Positions 54,056 through 63,797 are shown, counted from the stretch's first letter. The stretch is DNA of 64,000 nt from Draconibacterium mangrovi (GCF_010586825.1 NZ_JAAAGB010000001.1:1664907-1728906), one strand, 5' to 3'. Notes: generated by a model not told the origin, from the sequence alone. Made by a program: numbers and translations.

Positions 54056-55051
54056 ATGGCAGTAAGTTACAAAGACTTAGGCTTGACGAACACGAAAGAA
54101 ATGTTCGCAAAAGCAGTTGAAGGCGGATATGCTATTCCGGCCTACAACTTTAATAACCTTGAGCAAATGCAGGCAATTCTTCAGGCTTGTGTTGAAACAA
54201 AATCACCGGTAATTCTTCAGGTATCATCAGGTGCACGTAATTATGCTAACGCTACTTTGTTGCGTAACATGGCGCGTGGTGCTGTTGAGTATGTAAAAGA
54301 ACTGGGTTGCGAAATTCCAGTCGTTCTTCACCTGGATCATGGCGATACTTTTGAATTGTGTAAAGACTGTATCGATAATGGTTTCTCTTCAGTAATGATT
54401 GATGGTTCACACCACTCATACGAAGAAAACGTAGCATTAACTAAAAAAGTTGTTGAATACGCACACGCACACGGTGTTTCCGTTGAAGGTGAGCTGGGTG
54501 TTTTAGCAGGTGTTGAAGACGACGTAGTTGCTGAAGAGTCAACTTATACAAGACCAGAAGAGGTTGAAGATTTTGTAAAACGTACTGGTGTTGATTCACT
54601 GGCTATTTCAATTGGTACTTCTCACGGAGCACACAAATTTACTCCTGAGCAGTGTACTAAAAACGAAGACGGCGTTTTGGTTCCTCCTCCATTAAAATTC
54701 GATATCCTGGAAGAAATTGAAAAACGTATTCCTGGTTTCCCAATCGTTCTTCACGGTTCTTCTTCTGTTCCAATGGATCAGGTAGAAATTATTAATGCAA
54801 ACGGTGGCGATTTGAAAGCTGCTGTAGGTATTCCTGAAGAGCAATTGCGTAAAGCGGCTTCTTCTGCAGTATGTAAAATTAACATCGATTCTGATGGTCG
54901 TTTGGCTATGACTGCAGCGATCCGCAAAACGTTGAACGAAAAACCGGGTGAATTTGACCCACGTAAATATTTAGGACCTGCACGTGATTCATTAAAAGAG
55001 TTGTACAAGCACAAAAACGAAAACGTTTTGGGTTCGGCAGGAAAAGCTTAA
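54056..55051 (+). CDS. fba: Class IIB fructose-bisphosphate aldolase
   Basis: 331 aa. HLDHGDTFELCKDCIDNGFSSVMIDGSHH (zinc His and class IIB helix), VEGELGVLAGVEDDV, SIGTSHGAHKF (zinc His), VLHGSSSVP (zinc His and phosphate loop), KINIDSDGRLAMTAAIR. This class includes the long-insertion enzymes with more varied substrates (fructose or tagatose bisphosphate). It is transcribed away from the class IIA gene, whose product has the same nominal reaction; substrate preference cannot be settled from sequence. Followed by a strong terminator. Confidence 0.94.
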   Translation: MAVSYKDLGLTNTKEMFAKAVEGGYAIPAYNFNNLEQMQAILQACVETKSPVILQVSSGARNYANATLLRNMARGAVEYVKELGCEIPVVLHLDHGDTFELCKDCIDNGFSSVMIDGSHHSYEENVALTKKVVEYAHAHGVSVEGELGVLAGVEDDVVAEESTYTRPEEVEDFVKRTGVDSLAISIGTSHGAHKFTPEQCTKNEDGVLVPPPLKFDILEEIEKRIPGFPIVLHGSSSVPMDQVEIINANGGDLKAAVGIPEEQLRKAASSAVCKINIDSDGRLAMTAAIRKTLNEKPGEFDPRKYLGPARDSLKELYKHKNENVLGSAGKA

Positions 55052-55074
55052 GAAAGTAATTCCATATATTATAG

Positions 55075-55104
55075 AAAGGACGGTGAATTCACCGTCCTTT
55101 TTTT
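55075..55104 (+). terminator. Rho-independent terminator of the class IIB aldolase gene
   Basis: AAAGGACGGTGAA and TTCACCGTCCTTT are perfect inverted arms, directly followed by T residues. It starts 24 nt after the stop codon. Confidence 0.92.
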
Positions 55105-55386
55105 ATGAAATGCTGTCGACAGGCCTCACTTTCATTTTTGTTTGTAAGCACTTTAATCCGAAAAGTATTATTCCCCAAAACTGACATTTTGCTATTTTTT
55201 GTGCGCTATCATAGGGTATAAGTGCGAAATAAGTAGGGAAAACATATGGTTGATAGAAATATATTTCTTAAGTTTGATTTCTCGAAACCCCTGACGCATA
55301 ATAGGCAGTGAATTCCATTTCAATTATTTTATACGTCCTTGTAGAAGTAAAAGCATTGCTCTAAACTGGGTATTATAGGTTGTGTA
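55105..55386 (+). other. Upstream region of the propeller kinase gene
   Basis: With the terminator this makes a 335-nt gap without a gene. The only candidate signal is a Bacteroidota-type promoter at 55250-55276: TTG, 16 nt, TAAGTTTG, leaving a leader of about 105 nt. The spacer is shorter than usual. Confidence 0.4.
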
Positions 55387-58300
55387 ATGATAGTAAAACA
55401 AGGGCATATAGGTATTCTTGGAATTCTTCTGATCTTTTCTTTTCAGATAAATCGTGTTGTTGCACAACCCGAATTTCTTCCACTACATCATTTAGGAACC
55501 GAAGAGGGTTTATCCTCATCATCTGTTACAAGTATCGTTCAGGATCAAAACAGTTTTATGTGGATTGGAACCCGCAAGGGGCTTAATCGTTTTGATGGTT
55601 ACCATTTTAAAACCTACCGGCAAGATGAAAACAAGCTTGAGAATAATGCCTTGCCCGATAATTTGATTCTGGCCCTGTGTATCGATAATAATAACCGCTT
55701 GTATGTGGGATCGAATTCGGGCTTAAGTTTTTATGATCCTACACGCGATAAGTTGCACAGTTTTAAATACGATTCATTATCCTGTTTACACGATCTTCCC
55801 ATTCAGGCAAGAGCCCTGCAAGTGGACAAAAATGGTTCGGTATACATTGCCAGTTCCAACGGAATCTTTTGTTTCGATCCGCAGAGAAATACCGTAGAGC
55901 ATATAAATAATTTAGGCATTTCGGTTATTGATGACGTGTTTCTAGCCTCCGACGGACGGCTATGGTTTGGTTCGGCCAACGGACTTGCCGTATTAAATAC
56001 CGAAACAAAAGAAATTGAGAGGGTAGTAAAAGGTGGTAACAATGAAAATTACTCCGGAACAAGAATCGGTAAAATTATGGAAGACCGTTCGGGAAACATT
56101 TGGGCGGCCAGTTTTTCGCAGGGATTGTTTATGGTGGTAAGGAATAACAAGGGTGAAGCGCGTTTAAAAAACTTTGGGCACGATCCGAACCAGCCGGGTA
56201 CTATTTCAGAAAACCGTTTGTTAAGCCTTGTAACCGACAAGGACAATAATATTTGGGTAGGGGCCGAAAACGACGGTATTTATTGCCTCGACAAAAACCG
56301 GCAACATTTTAAACATTTTTTGTCTGCTAAATCCGATCCACTGGTTGCCAAAACCTATTCGGGCGAATGTCTTTTTATCGATAGCGGTAACAATTTATGG
56401 ATTGGAACTTATGCAAACGGACTACAGATAGCTCCTGAAAATGGGGAGGCTATTGTTTCGTACAGTAAGTTTAAAGGAGGAGATTTAAGCAATACCAACA
56501 ATATGGTAAATGCTTTTTTTGAGCTTAACGACAGTACCATTGCCTTGGCTACCGATGGGGGTGGAGTGAATTTTATGAATAAAAATACCGGTTTTTTTGC
56601 CAATCTGAATTCGTCAAATTCTGATTTACCCAACGATTATGTGTTGTCGATAATTGAAGATGAGGATGGCAACGGCTGGCTGGCAACCTGGGGATCGGGA
56701 TTGGTACGTTATGACGGTAAAAGCGAGGTGTTTACAAAGTATGATACAGAGAGTTCTCCAATTCCTGACGATAACCTGTTTCACGTTTGCCCGGGAAATC
56801 ACTCCGATTTGCTAATAGCTACATTTAGTTCGGGAGTTGTGCGGTATTTCCCAAAAGAAAACAAGTGGGAAGTGTTTGATACTGAAAACAGCGATCTTCC
56901 GGCTAATTATGTCAACGTAATTCGCAGGGCTGATGATGAGTCCTTTTTTATAGGAACGAACTCGGGATTGGTACGGTACTTTCCTGAAAATAATTTATTT
57001 ACCAATTGTTCGGTTACAAAAGAAATGGAAACGCTGAGTGCGGCTCATATCTACGATATTTTTGTTGAAAGTCCTACTTCGGTTTGGGTGGGATGCTTGT
57101 CGGGTTTATATCATTTTAACCCGAAAACCGGAGATGTCCGCACTTTCACTGTAAATGACGGCTTGCCCAATAATACAGTGAATGGTATTGTAAAAGATGC
57201 CGACGGCTTATTGTGGTTTTCAACTTCTGACGGATTGTGTCGCTACAATGATAATCAGGATGTATTTGAATGTTATTACAGCGATGACGGCCTGCAGAGC
57301 AATGAATTCAGGCCGAGAAGCGTGTTGATCGATTCGGATAACAATTTGTATTTTGGAGGTATCAACGGCTTTAGCATAATAAATCCCGGGAAGCTGAAAA
57401 AGAACAAACATGTGCCGGTTGTAAAACTGACAGAGCTGGAGATCTTTAACAAAGTAGTTTATCCGAACGAACCCGGATCGCCGCTTGAAAGAGTGATATC
57501 AGAAGTTGCTGAGATTAAAATTCCTGAAAAACGATCGGTTTTAACCTTTCATTTTAGTGTTTTGGATTATGCCAGCCCCGCCAAAAATCAACATGCTTAC
57601 ATGCTTGAGTATTTCGACAAAGATTGGATTTATTGCGGAACACGGCATCAGGCAACCTATACCAATCTCGATCCCGGTATGTATATTTTGAAGGTGAAAG
57701 GTGCCAATGGCGATGGAGTTTGGAATGAAGAAGGGATTGCGCTCAGGATTATTATAGTACCTCCGTGGTGGAAAAGTTGGTGGTTTATTTTAACTCTGTT
57801 CGTAATTTTTGTTTGTATTTTCTGGTTTGTCAATCACATGCGTGTCAGGTCGCTCGAGCAGCAAAAACAGAGACTGGAATGGGCTGTGGCCAGGCGAACC
57901 AACGAACTTGCCGAAATAAATGCTACCAAGGATAAATTATTTTCGGTTATTGCCCACGACCTTCGAAACCCGTTTAATGTAATTTTGGGGTACACTGATG
58001 TGTTAATTGAGGGCTACCAGAAATTCGACAAGAAAATGATGGAGCAGATTCTTGAGAACCTAAAGGCAGCCGGAGACGGTGCTTTTGCTTTGCTCGAGAA
58101 TCTGATGAACTGGTCGAGGTCGCAGCGGGGAGTAATTGAGTTTTCTCCAAAATCAATTGTTCTTGCTGATTTTATTGCACGGGCTCTTTTCGAGATTGAG
58201 GCAGTAGCAAAGAAAAAGGGAGTTGCGATTGAAAACCATATTCAGGATAAATCAATAGATGTGTTTGCCGATAACAATATGCTTTTGCTCATTTTTAGGA

Positions 58301-58626
58301 ACCTGCTTACCAATGCGATAAAATTCAGCAATCCCAGCAGCTCGGTTCATATTGTAAATGGCAATTCGGATGATCGTTTTATAACACTGGGGATTCGCGA
58401 TGAAGGTATTGGAATGGAGCCCGATAGAATGAAGAATCTATTTCAGTCGGAGAAACAGGAAACCACGCCGGGAACCAAAGGCGAACAAGGAAGCGGACTG
58501 GGATTAATGCTTTGCAAAGAGTTTATCGAAAGGCATAACGGTAAGATTTGGGTGGAGAGTTCCTTCGGAAAAGGTTCTGTTTTTTGGTTTACTTTGCCGT
58601 TAAACGAAAAGGTGTTTTGGAAATAA
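55387..58626 (+). CDS. Two-component propeller sensor histidine kinase
   Basis: 1079 aa. Signal peptide (about 1-26), then fourteen or so Reg_prop blades forming two periplasmic seven-bladed propellers (about 35-690; repeated NxxWIGT/DGLxxYD patterns such as FMWIGTRKGLNRFDGYHF), a Y_Y_Y domain (about 710-785), one TM (about 799-820, WWFILTLFVIFVCIFWFVNHM), HisKA with H857 in SVIAHDLRNPFN, N-box LTNAIKFSN, G1 DEGIGM, G2 GSGLGL. The protein ends right after the kinase. The receiver and AraC domains of the full hybrid two-component systems that drive glycan use are absent, so it needs a separate response regulator, not seen nearby. Confidence 0.94.
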   Translation: MIVKQGHIGILGILLIFSFQINRVVAQPEFLPLHHLGTEEGLSSSSVTSIVQDQNSFMWIGTRKGLNRFDGYHFKTYRQDENKLENNALPDNLILALCIDNNNRLYVGSNSGLSFYDPTRDKLHSFKYDSLSCLHDLPIQARALQVDKNGSVYIASSNGIFCFDPQRNTVEHINNLGISVIDDVFLASDGRLWFGSANGLAVLNTETKEIERVVKGGNNENYSGTRIGKIMEDRSGNIWAASFSQGLFMVVRNNKGEARLKNFGHDPNQPGTISENRLLSLVTDKDNNIWVGAENDGIYCLDKNRQHFKHFLSAKSDPLVAKTYSGECLFIDSGNNLWIGTYANGLQIAPENGEAIVSYSKFKGGDLSNTNNMVNAFFELNDSTIALATDGGGVNFMNKNTGFFANLNSSNSDLPNDYVLSIIEDEDGNGWLATWGSGLVRYDGKSEVFTKYDTESSPIPDDNLFHVCPGNHSDLLIATFSSGVVRYFPKENKWEVFDTENSDLPANYVNVIRRADDESFFIGTNSGLVRYFPENNLFTNCSVTKEMETLSAAHIYDIFVESPTSVWVGCLSGLYHFNPKTGDVRTFTVNDGLPNNTVNGIVKDADGLLWFSTSDGLCRYNDNQDVFECYYSDDGLQSNEFRPRSVLIDSDNNLYFGGINGFSIINPGKLKKNKHVPVVKLTELEIFNKVVYPNEPGSPLERVISEVAEIKIPEKRSVLTFHFSVLDYASPAKNQHAYMLEYFDKDWIYCGTRHQATYTNLDPGMYILKVKGANGDGVWNEEGIALRIIIVPPWWKSWWFILTLFVIFVCIFWFVNHMRVRSLEQQKQRLEWAVARRTNELAEINATKDKLFSVIAHDLRNPFNVILGYTDVLIEGYQKFDKKMMEQILENLKAAGDGAFALLENLMNWSRSQRGVIEFSPKSIVLADFIARALFEIEAVAKKKGVAIENHIQDKSIDVFADNNMLLLIFRNLLTNAIKFSNPSSSVHIVNGNSDDRFITLGIRDEGIGMEPDRMKNLFQSEKQETTPGTKGEQGSGLGLMLCKEFIERHNGKIWVESSFGKGSVFWFTLPLNEKVFWK

Positions 58627-58655
58627 AAATGGCATCCGCCTTAGCAGATGCCATT
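58621..58655 (-). terminator. Terminator of hcp, between convergent genes
   Basis: AATGGCATC and GATGCCATT form a perfect 9-bp stem with a 10-nt loop. The T-rich run (TTTTATTT) is on the minus strand, so it serves hcp, 57 nt after that gene's stop; it overlaps the end of the kinase gene by a few bases. Confidence 0.8.
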
Positions 58656-58712
58656 GTAAAAACCTCAAAACAAACTGTCCCTCAATTTAAGGTTCGTCTC
58701 TCTCCTCAACTT

Positions 58713-60368
58713 CTAAACTGCGCTCATAAATAATTCCAAATCTTGTTCAACCTCGGTAATACCGCCAATTCCGAAATTCTCAACCAATACATTGGCAACA
58801 TTTGGCGAAAGGAATGCCGGAAGTGTTGGCCCAAGGTGTATATTTTTAACGCCCAGGTGTAACAGCGCCAGTAACACAATTACTGCTTTTTGTTCGTACC
58901 AGGCAATGTTGTACGAAATTGGTAGTTCGTTAATATCGTTCAGCTCAAATACCTCTTTCAGTTTTAAAGCAATAACCGCCAGCGAATACGAGTCGTTACA
59001 TTGTCCGGCATCGATAACGCGTGGAATGCCACCGATATCGCCAAGAGGTAATTTATTGTAACGGTATTTTGCACAACCTGCAGTAAGAATTACAGTGTCT
59101 TGTGGCAATTGCTCAGCAAACTGTGTGTAGTAATCGCGGCTTTTCATACGTCCGTCGCAGCCGGCCATTACAAAGAATTTTTTGATAGCACCCGATTTTA
59201 CGGCGTCAACAATTTTGTCGGCCAGGGCAAAAACCTGTGCGTGCGCAAATCCACCAACAATTTCTCCGGTTTCAATTTCCTGCGGTGCAGCACATTTTTT
59301 AGCGTGCTCGATAATGGCGCTGAAATCTTTCATTTTGCCATCCTTGCGATCCGGAATATGAATCGCTCCGTTAAGGCCTGATGCACCGGTTGTATAAATC
59401 CTGTCGGTATAAGTTGCCGATGCTTTTGGCGGAACGATACAGTTGGTGGTAAACAGAATTGGTCCGTTAAAACTTTCGAATTCAGTATTTTGTTTCCACC
59501 ACGCATTTCCGTAGTTACCCACGAGGTGTTCGTATTTTTTGAAAGCCGGATAGTAGTGAGCCGGTAACATTTCGCTGTGTGTGTACACATCAACGCCCGT
59601 TCCTTCGGTCTGTTTCAGCAATTCTTCCATGTCTTTCATATCGTGACCTGAAATTAGAATTGCCGGATTATTACGCACCCCGATATTTACTTTTGTAGCC
59701 TCAGGATTTCCGTAAGAACCCGTGTTGGCAGCATCCAGTAGTGCCATTACATCAACACCGAATTTCCCCGTTTCCAACGTTAAAGCAACCAATTCATCAA
59801 CACTCAAATCTTCGGTAGTGGCTACCAGGGCACGTTGCATAAAAGCAAAAATCTCATCTTTCTGACTTCCCAGGTTGTAAGCGTGTTCGGCATAAGCTGC
59901 CAATCCTTTTACGCCGTAAATAATTAACTCGCGCAACGAACGGATGTCTTCGTTTTCAGTGCTCAATACACCAACTTCTTCCGCTTTGGCTTCAAATTCT
60001 TCGGTAGTATTTCCTGTCCATGTGGCAAAGGCCGGTAATTCTGCTGGTAAAACCACGCCGGCTTCTTTACTCAATACGTACAATTCATTTCTTAACTGAA
60101 GTGCTTTTATGATTCGTTTGGTGAATACCGCTGCATCAAAATTGGCATTGGTGATGGTGCTGAACAAACCATCGAAAACAAATTTATCAACTTTATCAGG
60201 GTTGGCACCAACGGCTCTTAATTTCTCGTTATACCAGCAAATACCTTTCAATACGTATAGTAAAGTATCTTGTAAATTAGCTACATCACTGGTTTTTCCA
60301 CATACTCCTGCAATAGTGCAGCCGGTTCCTTTGGCTGCTTCCTGACATTGAAAACAAAACATACTCAT
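58713..60368 (-). CDS. hcp: Hybrid cluster protein (hydroxylamine reductase/NO-related), class I
   Basis: 551 aa. N-terminal cluster ligands C5-x2-C8-x8-C17-x5-C23, the short spacing of class I Hcp from anaerobes. Hybrid-cluster ligand regions follow: [74 protein letters not shown] and the C-terminal [21 protein letters not shown]. Cytosolic enzyme of nitrosative stress (NO or hydroxylamine reduction; protein S-nitrosylation in E. coli). It follows the 4Fe-4S protein gene by 90 nt and probably shares its promoter and the divergent Crp/Fnr control. Confidence 0.96.
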   Translation of the reverse strand: MSMFCFQCQEAAKGTGCTIAGVCGKTSDVANLQDTLLYVLKGICWYNEKLRAVGANPDKVDKFVFDGLFSTITNANFDAAVFTKRIIKALQLRNELYVLSKEAGVVLPAELPAFATWTGNTTEEFEAKAEEVGVLSTENEDIRSLRELIIYGVKGLAAYAEHAYNLGSQKDEIFAFMQRALVATTEDLSVDELVALTLETGKFGVDVMALLDAANTGSYGNPEATKVNIGVRNNPAILISGHDMKDMEELLKQTEGTGVDVYTHSEMLPAHYYPAFKKYEHLVGNYGNAWWKQNTEFESFNGPILFTTNCIVPPKASATYTDRIYTTGASGLNGAIHIPDRKDGKMKDFSAIIEHAKKCAAPQEIETGEIVGGFAHAQVFALADKIVDAVKSGAIKKFFVMAGCDGRMKSRDYYTQFAEQLPQDTVILTAGCAKYRYNKLPLGDIGGIPRVIDAGQCNDSYSLAVIALKLKEVFELNDINELPISYNIAWYEQKAVIVLLALLHLGVKNIHLGPTLPAFLSPNVANVLVENFGIGGITEVEQDLELFMSAV

Positions 60369-60458
60369 TTCTACTATTCTTTATTTAGATTATTCTTTTG
60401 ATTTTTTTTGTGAAAAGGGGCTGGTTTTATCACAACTTAATTGGGTAATTTTTGTGGT

Positions 60459-61340
60459 TTACATCCACTCATCACTTAATATATCGCCCTTAATTCCTAT
60501 CACAACTTCTTTAACGGGTACCTTTCGCGATGCCATTTGGGTGGCCATTTTTACCATTTGCGACAATCCTCCGCAACATGGAACTTCCATAATTACTACG
60601 GTTATTGTGTTTACTCTCGATTCGTCAATTAAATTCACCAGTTTCTGAATGTAGATATCCTTTCCCTGGTCGAGTTTTGGACAGGCAATTACCATTTTCC
60701 GACCTTTGATAAAGTCGTTGTGGAAATTGCCGTATGCAAAACCTGCACAGTCGGCAGCTACCAACAAGTCGGCGCCCTGGAAATAACTTGCTGCCGGATT
60801 AATCAAATGCATTTGCACCGGCCATTGGGTAAGTTCCGATGGCATTTCTGTTGCCGGAGCGGCCATTTTTAAACCACCTGCATCAAAAGCCATTGGTGCC
60901 GAACCCGGACATCCGCCGCTGGCACAACCACCACCCGAAGCTTGTTCTTCTTTTGCTCCGTGAAGCAATTCGTGCACTTCGCTGATCTCGAAAGGCATGG
61001 CCTCGCGATTGGCTTTTATAAAACCCAATGCCTGCTGCAAATAGCCGGTTTCGTTATGATCCTGCAAGTGTTTTAAATGCGCAAACATGGTGGCTTTTCC
61101 TTGTTTTACCATTTGCGAAATGGTTGTAATTTCGTCGTAAGTATCGGCTTCACGCTCTTCAATGGTAATCGCTCCTTCCGGGCAATGGCCAATACAGGCG
61201 CCCAGTCCGTCGCACATTAACTCACTAATCAGTCGTGCTTTTCCGTCAATAATTTGCAACGCGCCTTCGTGGCAGTTGGGCACACAAACGCCGCATCCGT
61301 TACACAAATCCTCGTCAATTTTTATTATCTCTCGTATCAT
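60459..61340 (-). CDS. 4Fe-4S ferredoxin-like protein, likely Hcp partner
   Basis: 293 aa. Two ferredoxin 4Fe-4S motifs at the N-terminus: CNGCGVCVPNC (about 12-22) and CDGLGACIGHCPEG (about 43-56). A middle Gly/Cys-rich stretch (ASGGGCASGGCPGS, near 135) and a C-terminal domain with CPKLDQGKD and PCCGGLSQM suggest further metal or redox sites. Proteins of this form commonly accompany hcp in anaerobic Bacteroidota and probably pass electrons to it. First gene of the minus-strand hcp operon. Confidence 0.88.
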   Translation of the reverse strand: MIREIIKIDEDLCNGCGVCVPNCHEGALQIIDGKARLISELMCDGLGACIGHCPEGAITIEEREADTYDEITTISQMVKQGKATMFAHLKHLQDHNETGYLQQALGFIKANREAMPFEISEVHELLHGAKEEQASGGGCASGGCPGSAPMAFDAGGLKMAAPATEMPSELTQWPVQMHLINPAASYFQGADLLVAADCAGFAYGNFHNDFIKGRKMVIACPKLDQGKDIYIQKLVNLIDESRVNTITVVIMEVPCCGGLSQMVKMATQMASRKVPVKEVVIGIKGDILSDEWM

Positions 61341-61371
61341 CTTTTTTATTCTTTTCTTTAAGTTTACGCAA

Positions 61372-61379
61372 CAAAAGTA
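61372..61379 (-). promoter_or_regulatory. Candidate -7 element of the ferredoxin-hcp operon
   Basis: Minus strand TACTTTTG, a full TAnnTTTG match. The nearest upstream TTG is only 16 nt away, so the -33 contact is weak, which suits an activator-dependent promoter. The Crp-type site at 61401-61416 is centred about 41 nt upstream of the predicted start. Confidence 0.5.
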
Positions 61380-61400
61380 GGTTGCCGGTGTTAGGCAAAA

Positions 61401-61416
61401 TGTATCAATTGTTACA
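61401..61416. promoter_or_regulatory. Crp/Fnr-type operator between hcp operon and regulator
   Basis: TGTATCAATTGTTACA is a 16-nt palindrome with one mismatched pair, of the TTGTnnC-N4-GnnACAA kind bound by Crp/Fnr proteins. It ends 2 nt before the regulator's start codon and sits near -41 of the predicted divergent hcp-operon promoter, the class II activation position. It could thus activate hcp and repress its own gene. Confidence 0.6.
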
Positions 61417-61418
61417 AA

Positions 61419-62096
61419 ATGATAGATTATTCAATTCTTGTTAAAAGTCCGTTGTTTAATGGCATTTCAGAAGAAGAGTGCCGGACGTTGTGCTCGAAAA
61501 TTCATTACCAGGTACGTAAATTCGAAAAGGATGCGATTGTTGTGCAGGGAGGCGAGGAGGTTACCAACTTGTTTGTTGTGCTTTCCGGAAGTGTTCGGGG
61601 CGAGATGATCGATTACTCGGGGAAAACGGTGAAGATTGAAGACATTGAAGCGCCGCGCCCTTTGGCAGCTGCTTTTTTGTTTGGTAAAGAGAATAAATTT
61701 CCGGTTACGGTTACTGCCAATAAAAAGGCGGAGTTGCTGGCTATTCCCGTTGTTGAATTCCTGAAACTGTTACAGTTAAACACACGTTTGTTGCGTAACT
61801 ATTTAAATAGCATTTCAACCCGTGCGCAGTTTCTTTCGCAAAAACTGCATTTTCTGAGTTTTAAAACCATAAAAGAAAAGGTTGCGCATTTTTTGCTTCA
61901 ACAGGCGGGCGACCGGTTTCATTCGTTTGAACTAAAAAATACCCAGCAGCAACTGGCCGAATTGTTTGGAGTTACGCGGCCATCGCTGGCGCGTGTACTT
62001 GGAGAAATGCAGAGCGAAAACCTGATAAAAATTGAAAAGAAAACCGTTACCCTGCTCGATAAGCAAGGATTAAACAGCTTATTGCAAAATGGATAG
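61419..62096 (+). CDS. Crp/Fnr-family regulator, HcpR-like by context
   Basis: 225 aa. N-terminal cyclic-nucleotide-like sensor barrel (about 10-125, VQGGEEVTNLFVVLSGSVRGEMID), dimer helix (about 125-145), and a C-terminal winged HTH (about 160-215) with QQQLAELFGVTRPSLARVLGEMQ as recognition helix. There is no N-terminal Cys cluster of the FNR kind. Divergent from the ferredoxin-hcp operon with a palindrome in between, as for HcpR-type regulators of nitrosative stress. It overlaps pgeF by 8 nt, so the two are co-transcribed. Confidence 0.9.
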   Translation: MIDYSILVKSPLFNGISEEECRTLCSKIHYQVRKFEKDAIVVQGGEEVTNLFVVLSGSVRGEMIDYSGKTVKIEDIEAPRPLAAAFLFGKENKFPVTVTANKKAELLAIPVVEFLKLLQLNTRLLRNYLNSISTRAQFLSQKLHFLSFKTIKEKVAHFLLQQAGDRFHSFELKNTQQQLAELFGVTRPSLARVLGEMQSENLIKIEKKTVTLLDKQGLNSLLQNG

Positions 62097-62823
62097 AAAT
62101 CCGGACTTGATCCGCTACAACATATTTCAGCCTTTCGATAAACTTTGTGCTTTTACCACCACTAAAAGTACCTTGCCTATTGAGCGGGTGCGCTATAGCA
62201 ATATGCCCGAGAATAAGGCAAAACTGGCAGAAGTTCTGGACTTGAAAACGAATCAAATGGTTTATCCCGATCAAACGCACAGCAGCTGTGTTGCCGCTAT
62301 TCAGGAGGTTCCCGATGCAGTTATTTCAGAAACCGATGCACTGGTTACCAATCAGGCTGAACTGTGTTTGTGTGTGCAAACGGCCGATTGTGTTCCGGTG
62401 TTGTTGTTCGATCCGGAGGCCAAAGTTATTGCAGCCATTCATGCCGGGTGGCGCGGTACCGTTGGCGGAATAATTGAAAAGGCGATTAGCAAAATGACGA
62501 ATTATGGCGCTTCTGCAAAAAATATTGTGGCTGCCATTGGTCCGTCAATAAGTCCCGAAATATATGAAGTGGGTGACGAAGTGGTGGCTGCTGCCCGAAA
62601 ATCGATTCCAAATGCTGAAACAACCCTGCATAAAAACGGTACGGGCAAATTTCATTTTAACCTTTGGGAGGCCAACCGGCAGTTGTTGTTAAGAAGCGGG
62701 GTGCAGGCACAAAATATCGAGGTGTTTGGAGCGTGTTCCTTTACTGAGGCCGAAAAGTATTATTCCGCGCGGCGCGAAGGGGTAGATACCGGGCGAATGG
62801 TTTCGGGCATAATGATTTTGTAA
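62089..62823 (+). CDS. pgeF: Peptidoglycan editing factor PgeF (YfiH/laccase-domain family)
   Basis: 244 aa. Zinc-site motifs are in place: PDQTHSSCVA (His, about 63), CVQTADCVPVLLFD (Cys, about 108) and AAIHAGWRGT (His, about 125), plus AAIGPSISPEIYEVG and GACSFTE. The family, once called multicopper polyphenol oxidase, hydrolyses mis-incorporated L-Ser from UDP-MurNAc precursors in E. coli. Cytosolic. Its start overlaps the end of the Crp/Fnr gene. Confidence 0.93.
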   Translation: MDRNPDLIRYNIFQPFDKLCAFTTTKSTLPIERVRYSNMPENKAKLAEVLDLKTNQMVYPDQTHSSCVAAIQEVPDAVISETDALVTNQAELCLCVQTADCVPVLLFDPEAKVIAAIHAGWRGTVGGIIEKAISKMTNYGASAKNIVAAIGPSISPEIYEVGDEVVAAARKSIPNAETTLHKNGTGKFHFNLWEANRQLLLRSGVQAQNIEVFGACSFTEAEKYYSARREGVDTGRMVSGIMIL

Positions 62824-62891
62824 CCTCACCGGAATAAACATTTAACAAAAAAATATATATTTACTCCTCAAACAATTAATATTAACCCAAA

Positions 62892-63797
62892 ATGAATACT
62901 CAAAACACTGGTTTATTCCCCAAAACAATTCTTATTTTTTTAATCATTTTTCTTTCTCTTCAGCAAAAAAGCAGCGCCCAGGAAGGAGCTTATTGGATGG
63001 GACTATCATTCCAAAATCCGGCGGCAATTTCTACTCCATCCGATTGGATTTATGGATCCTTTTCTCACCTGGCCTACGATTTTGGAGACTTTGGGAAGGA
63101 ATCCTATAATTTGTTTGCTGCTTCGTTCGATTATAAAATATCTCAAAAAGCCGGAACCATAGGGCTCGATTTTTACCATACAAAGCTCAGTCTCGAAACA
63201 GCTAATCTGGTGAAAGTAAATTATGCCTATGACTTCAATGTTTTTGATGCTGCTATTTTAAGTTTCGGAATTTCGGGCGGTACTACTTTCTACAAGAATG
63301 CCTTGTCTGAATATGTTTCTCTTGATCCCAATGATCCTTTTTTTGAAAATCCTCTGGATGAACATTACAAAACGTTTAATGGAAATATGGGTGTTTTTAT
63401 TTATTCGGAAAGGTTAAGTGCAGGATTGAGTGTAACTGTCCAGGAACAAATTTCCGGTGAAGATAATTTGTCGATTGATATTCCTGCGGTTTTTACCGGA
63501 GTTTTTTCTTATAAAATTGTTAATACACAGAACTTTGCGTTCACCCCAAATCTTATGGTCGACTATTCCGATAAAGACTACACGTTTATGCCTGGAATTT
63601 TTGCAGAATACAAAAACACATTCTGGGCCGGGTATCAGAATTTTGATTTCGAGGATTTCCACTCACTCATGTTGGGAGTAGACTTGAAACAAAAATTCCG
63701 ACTTGGATATAGCTATAGTTTTAATGATTTTCTGAAAAGTAAAATACTGAATACTCACGAATTTGTGCTCGGATACCGGCTTAACAGTAAAAGCTGA
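62892..63797 (+). CDS. PorP/SprF-family type IX secretion membrane protein
   Basis: 301 aa with a signal peptide (about 1-30, cut after SSA-Q). Starts with the family pattern of an NPAAIS stretch after the signal, followed by alternating aromatic beta strands (YNLFAASFDYKI, GTIGLDFYHTKL, AILSFGISGGTTFYKN, GVFIYSERLSAGLSVTV) and an end typical for outer membrane beta barrels (FVLGYRL). Members help to deliver or anchor type IX secreted proteins at the surface, usually next to a large gliding or adhesin protein; none is visible here, and the gene lies near the window edge. Confidence 0.88.
   Translation: MNTQNTGLFPKTILIFLIIFLSLQQKSSAQEGAYWMGLSFQNPAAISTPSDWIYGSFSHLAYDFGDFGKESYNLFAASFDYKISQKAGTIGLDFYHTKLSLETANLVKVNYAYDFNVFDAAILSFGISGGTTFYKNALSEYVSLDPNDPFFENPLDEHYKTFNGNMGVFIYSERLSAGLSVTVQEQISGEDNLSIDIPAVFTGVFSYKIVNTQNFAFTPNLMVDYSDKDYTFMPGIFAEYKNTFWAGYQNFDFEDFHSLMLGVDLKQKFRLGYSYSFNDFLKSKILNTHEFVLGYRLNSKS

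Noticed and set aside
55387..58626. Complete hybrid two-component system
   Set aside because: The frame ends just after the kinase G2 box; no receiver or AraC domain follows in any frame before the hcp gene.
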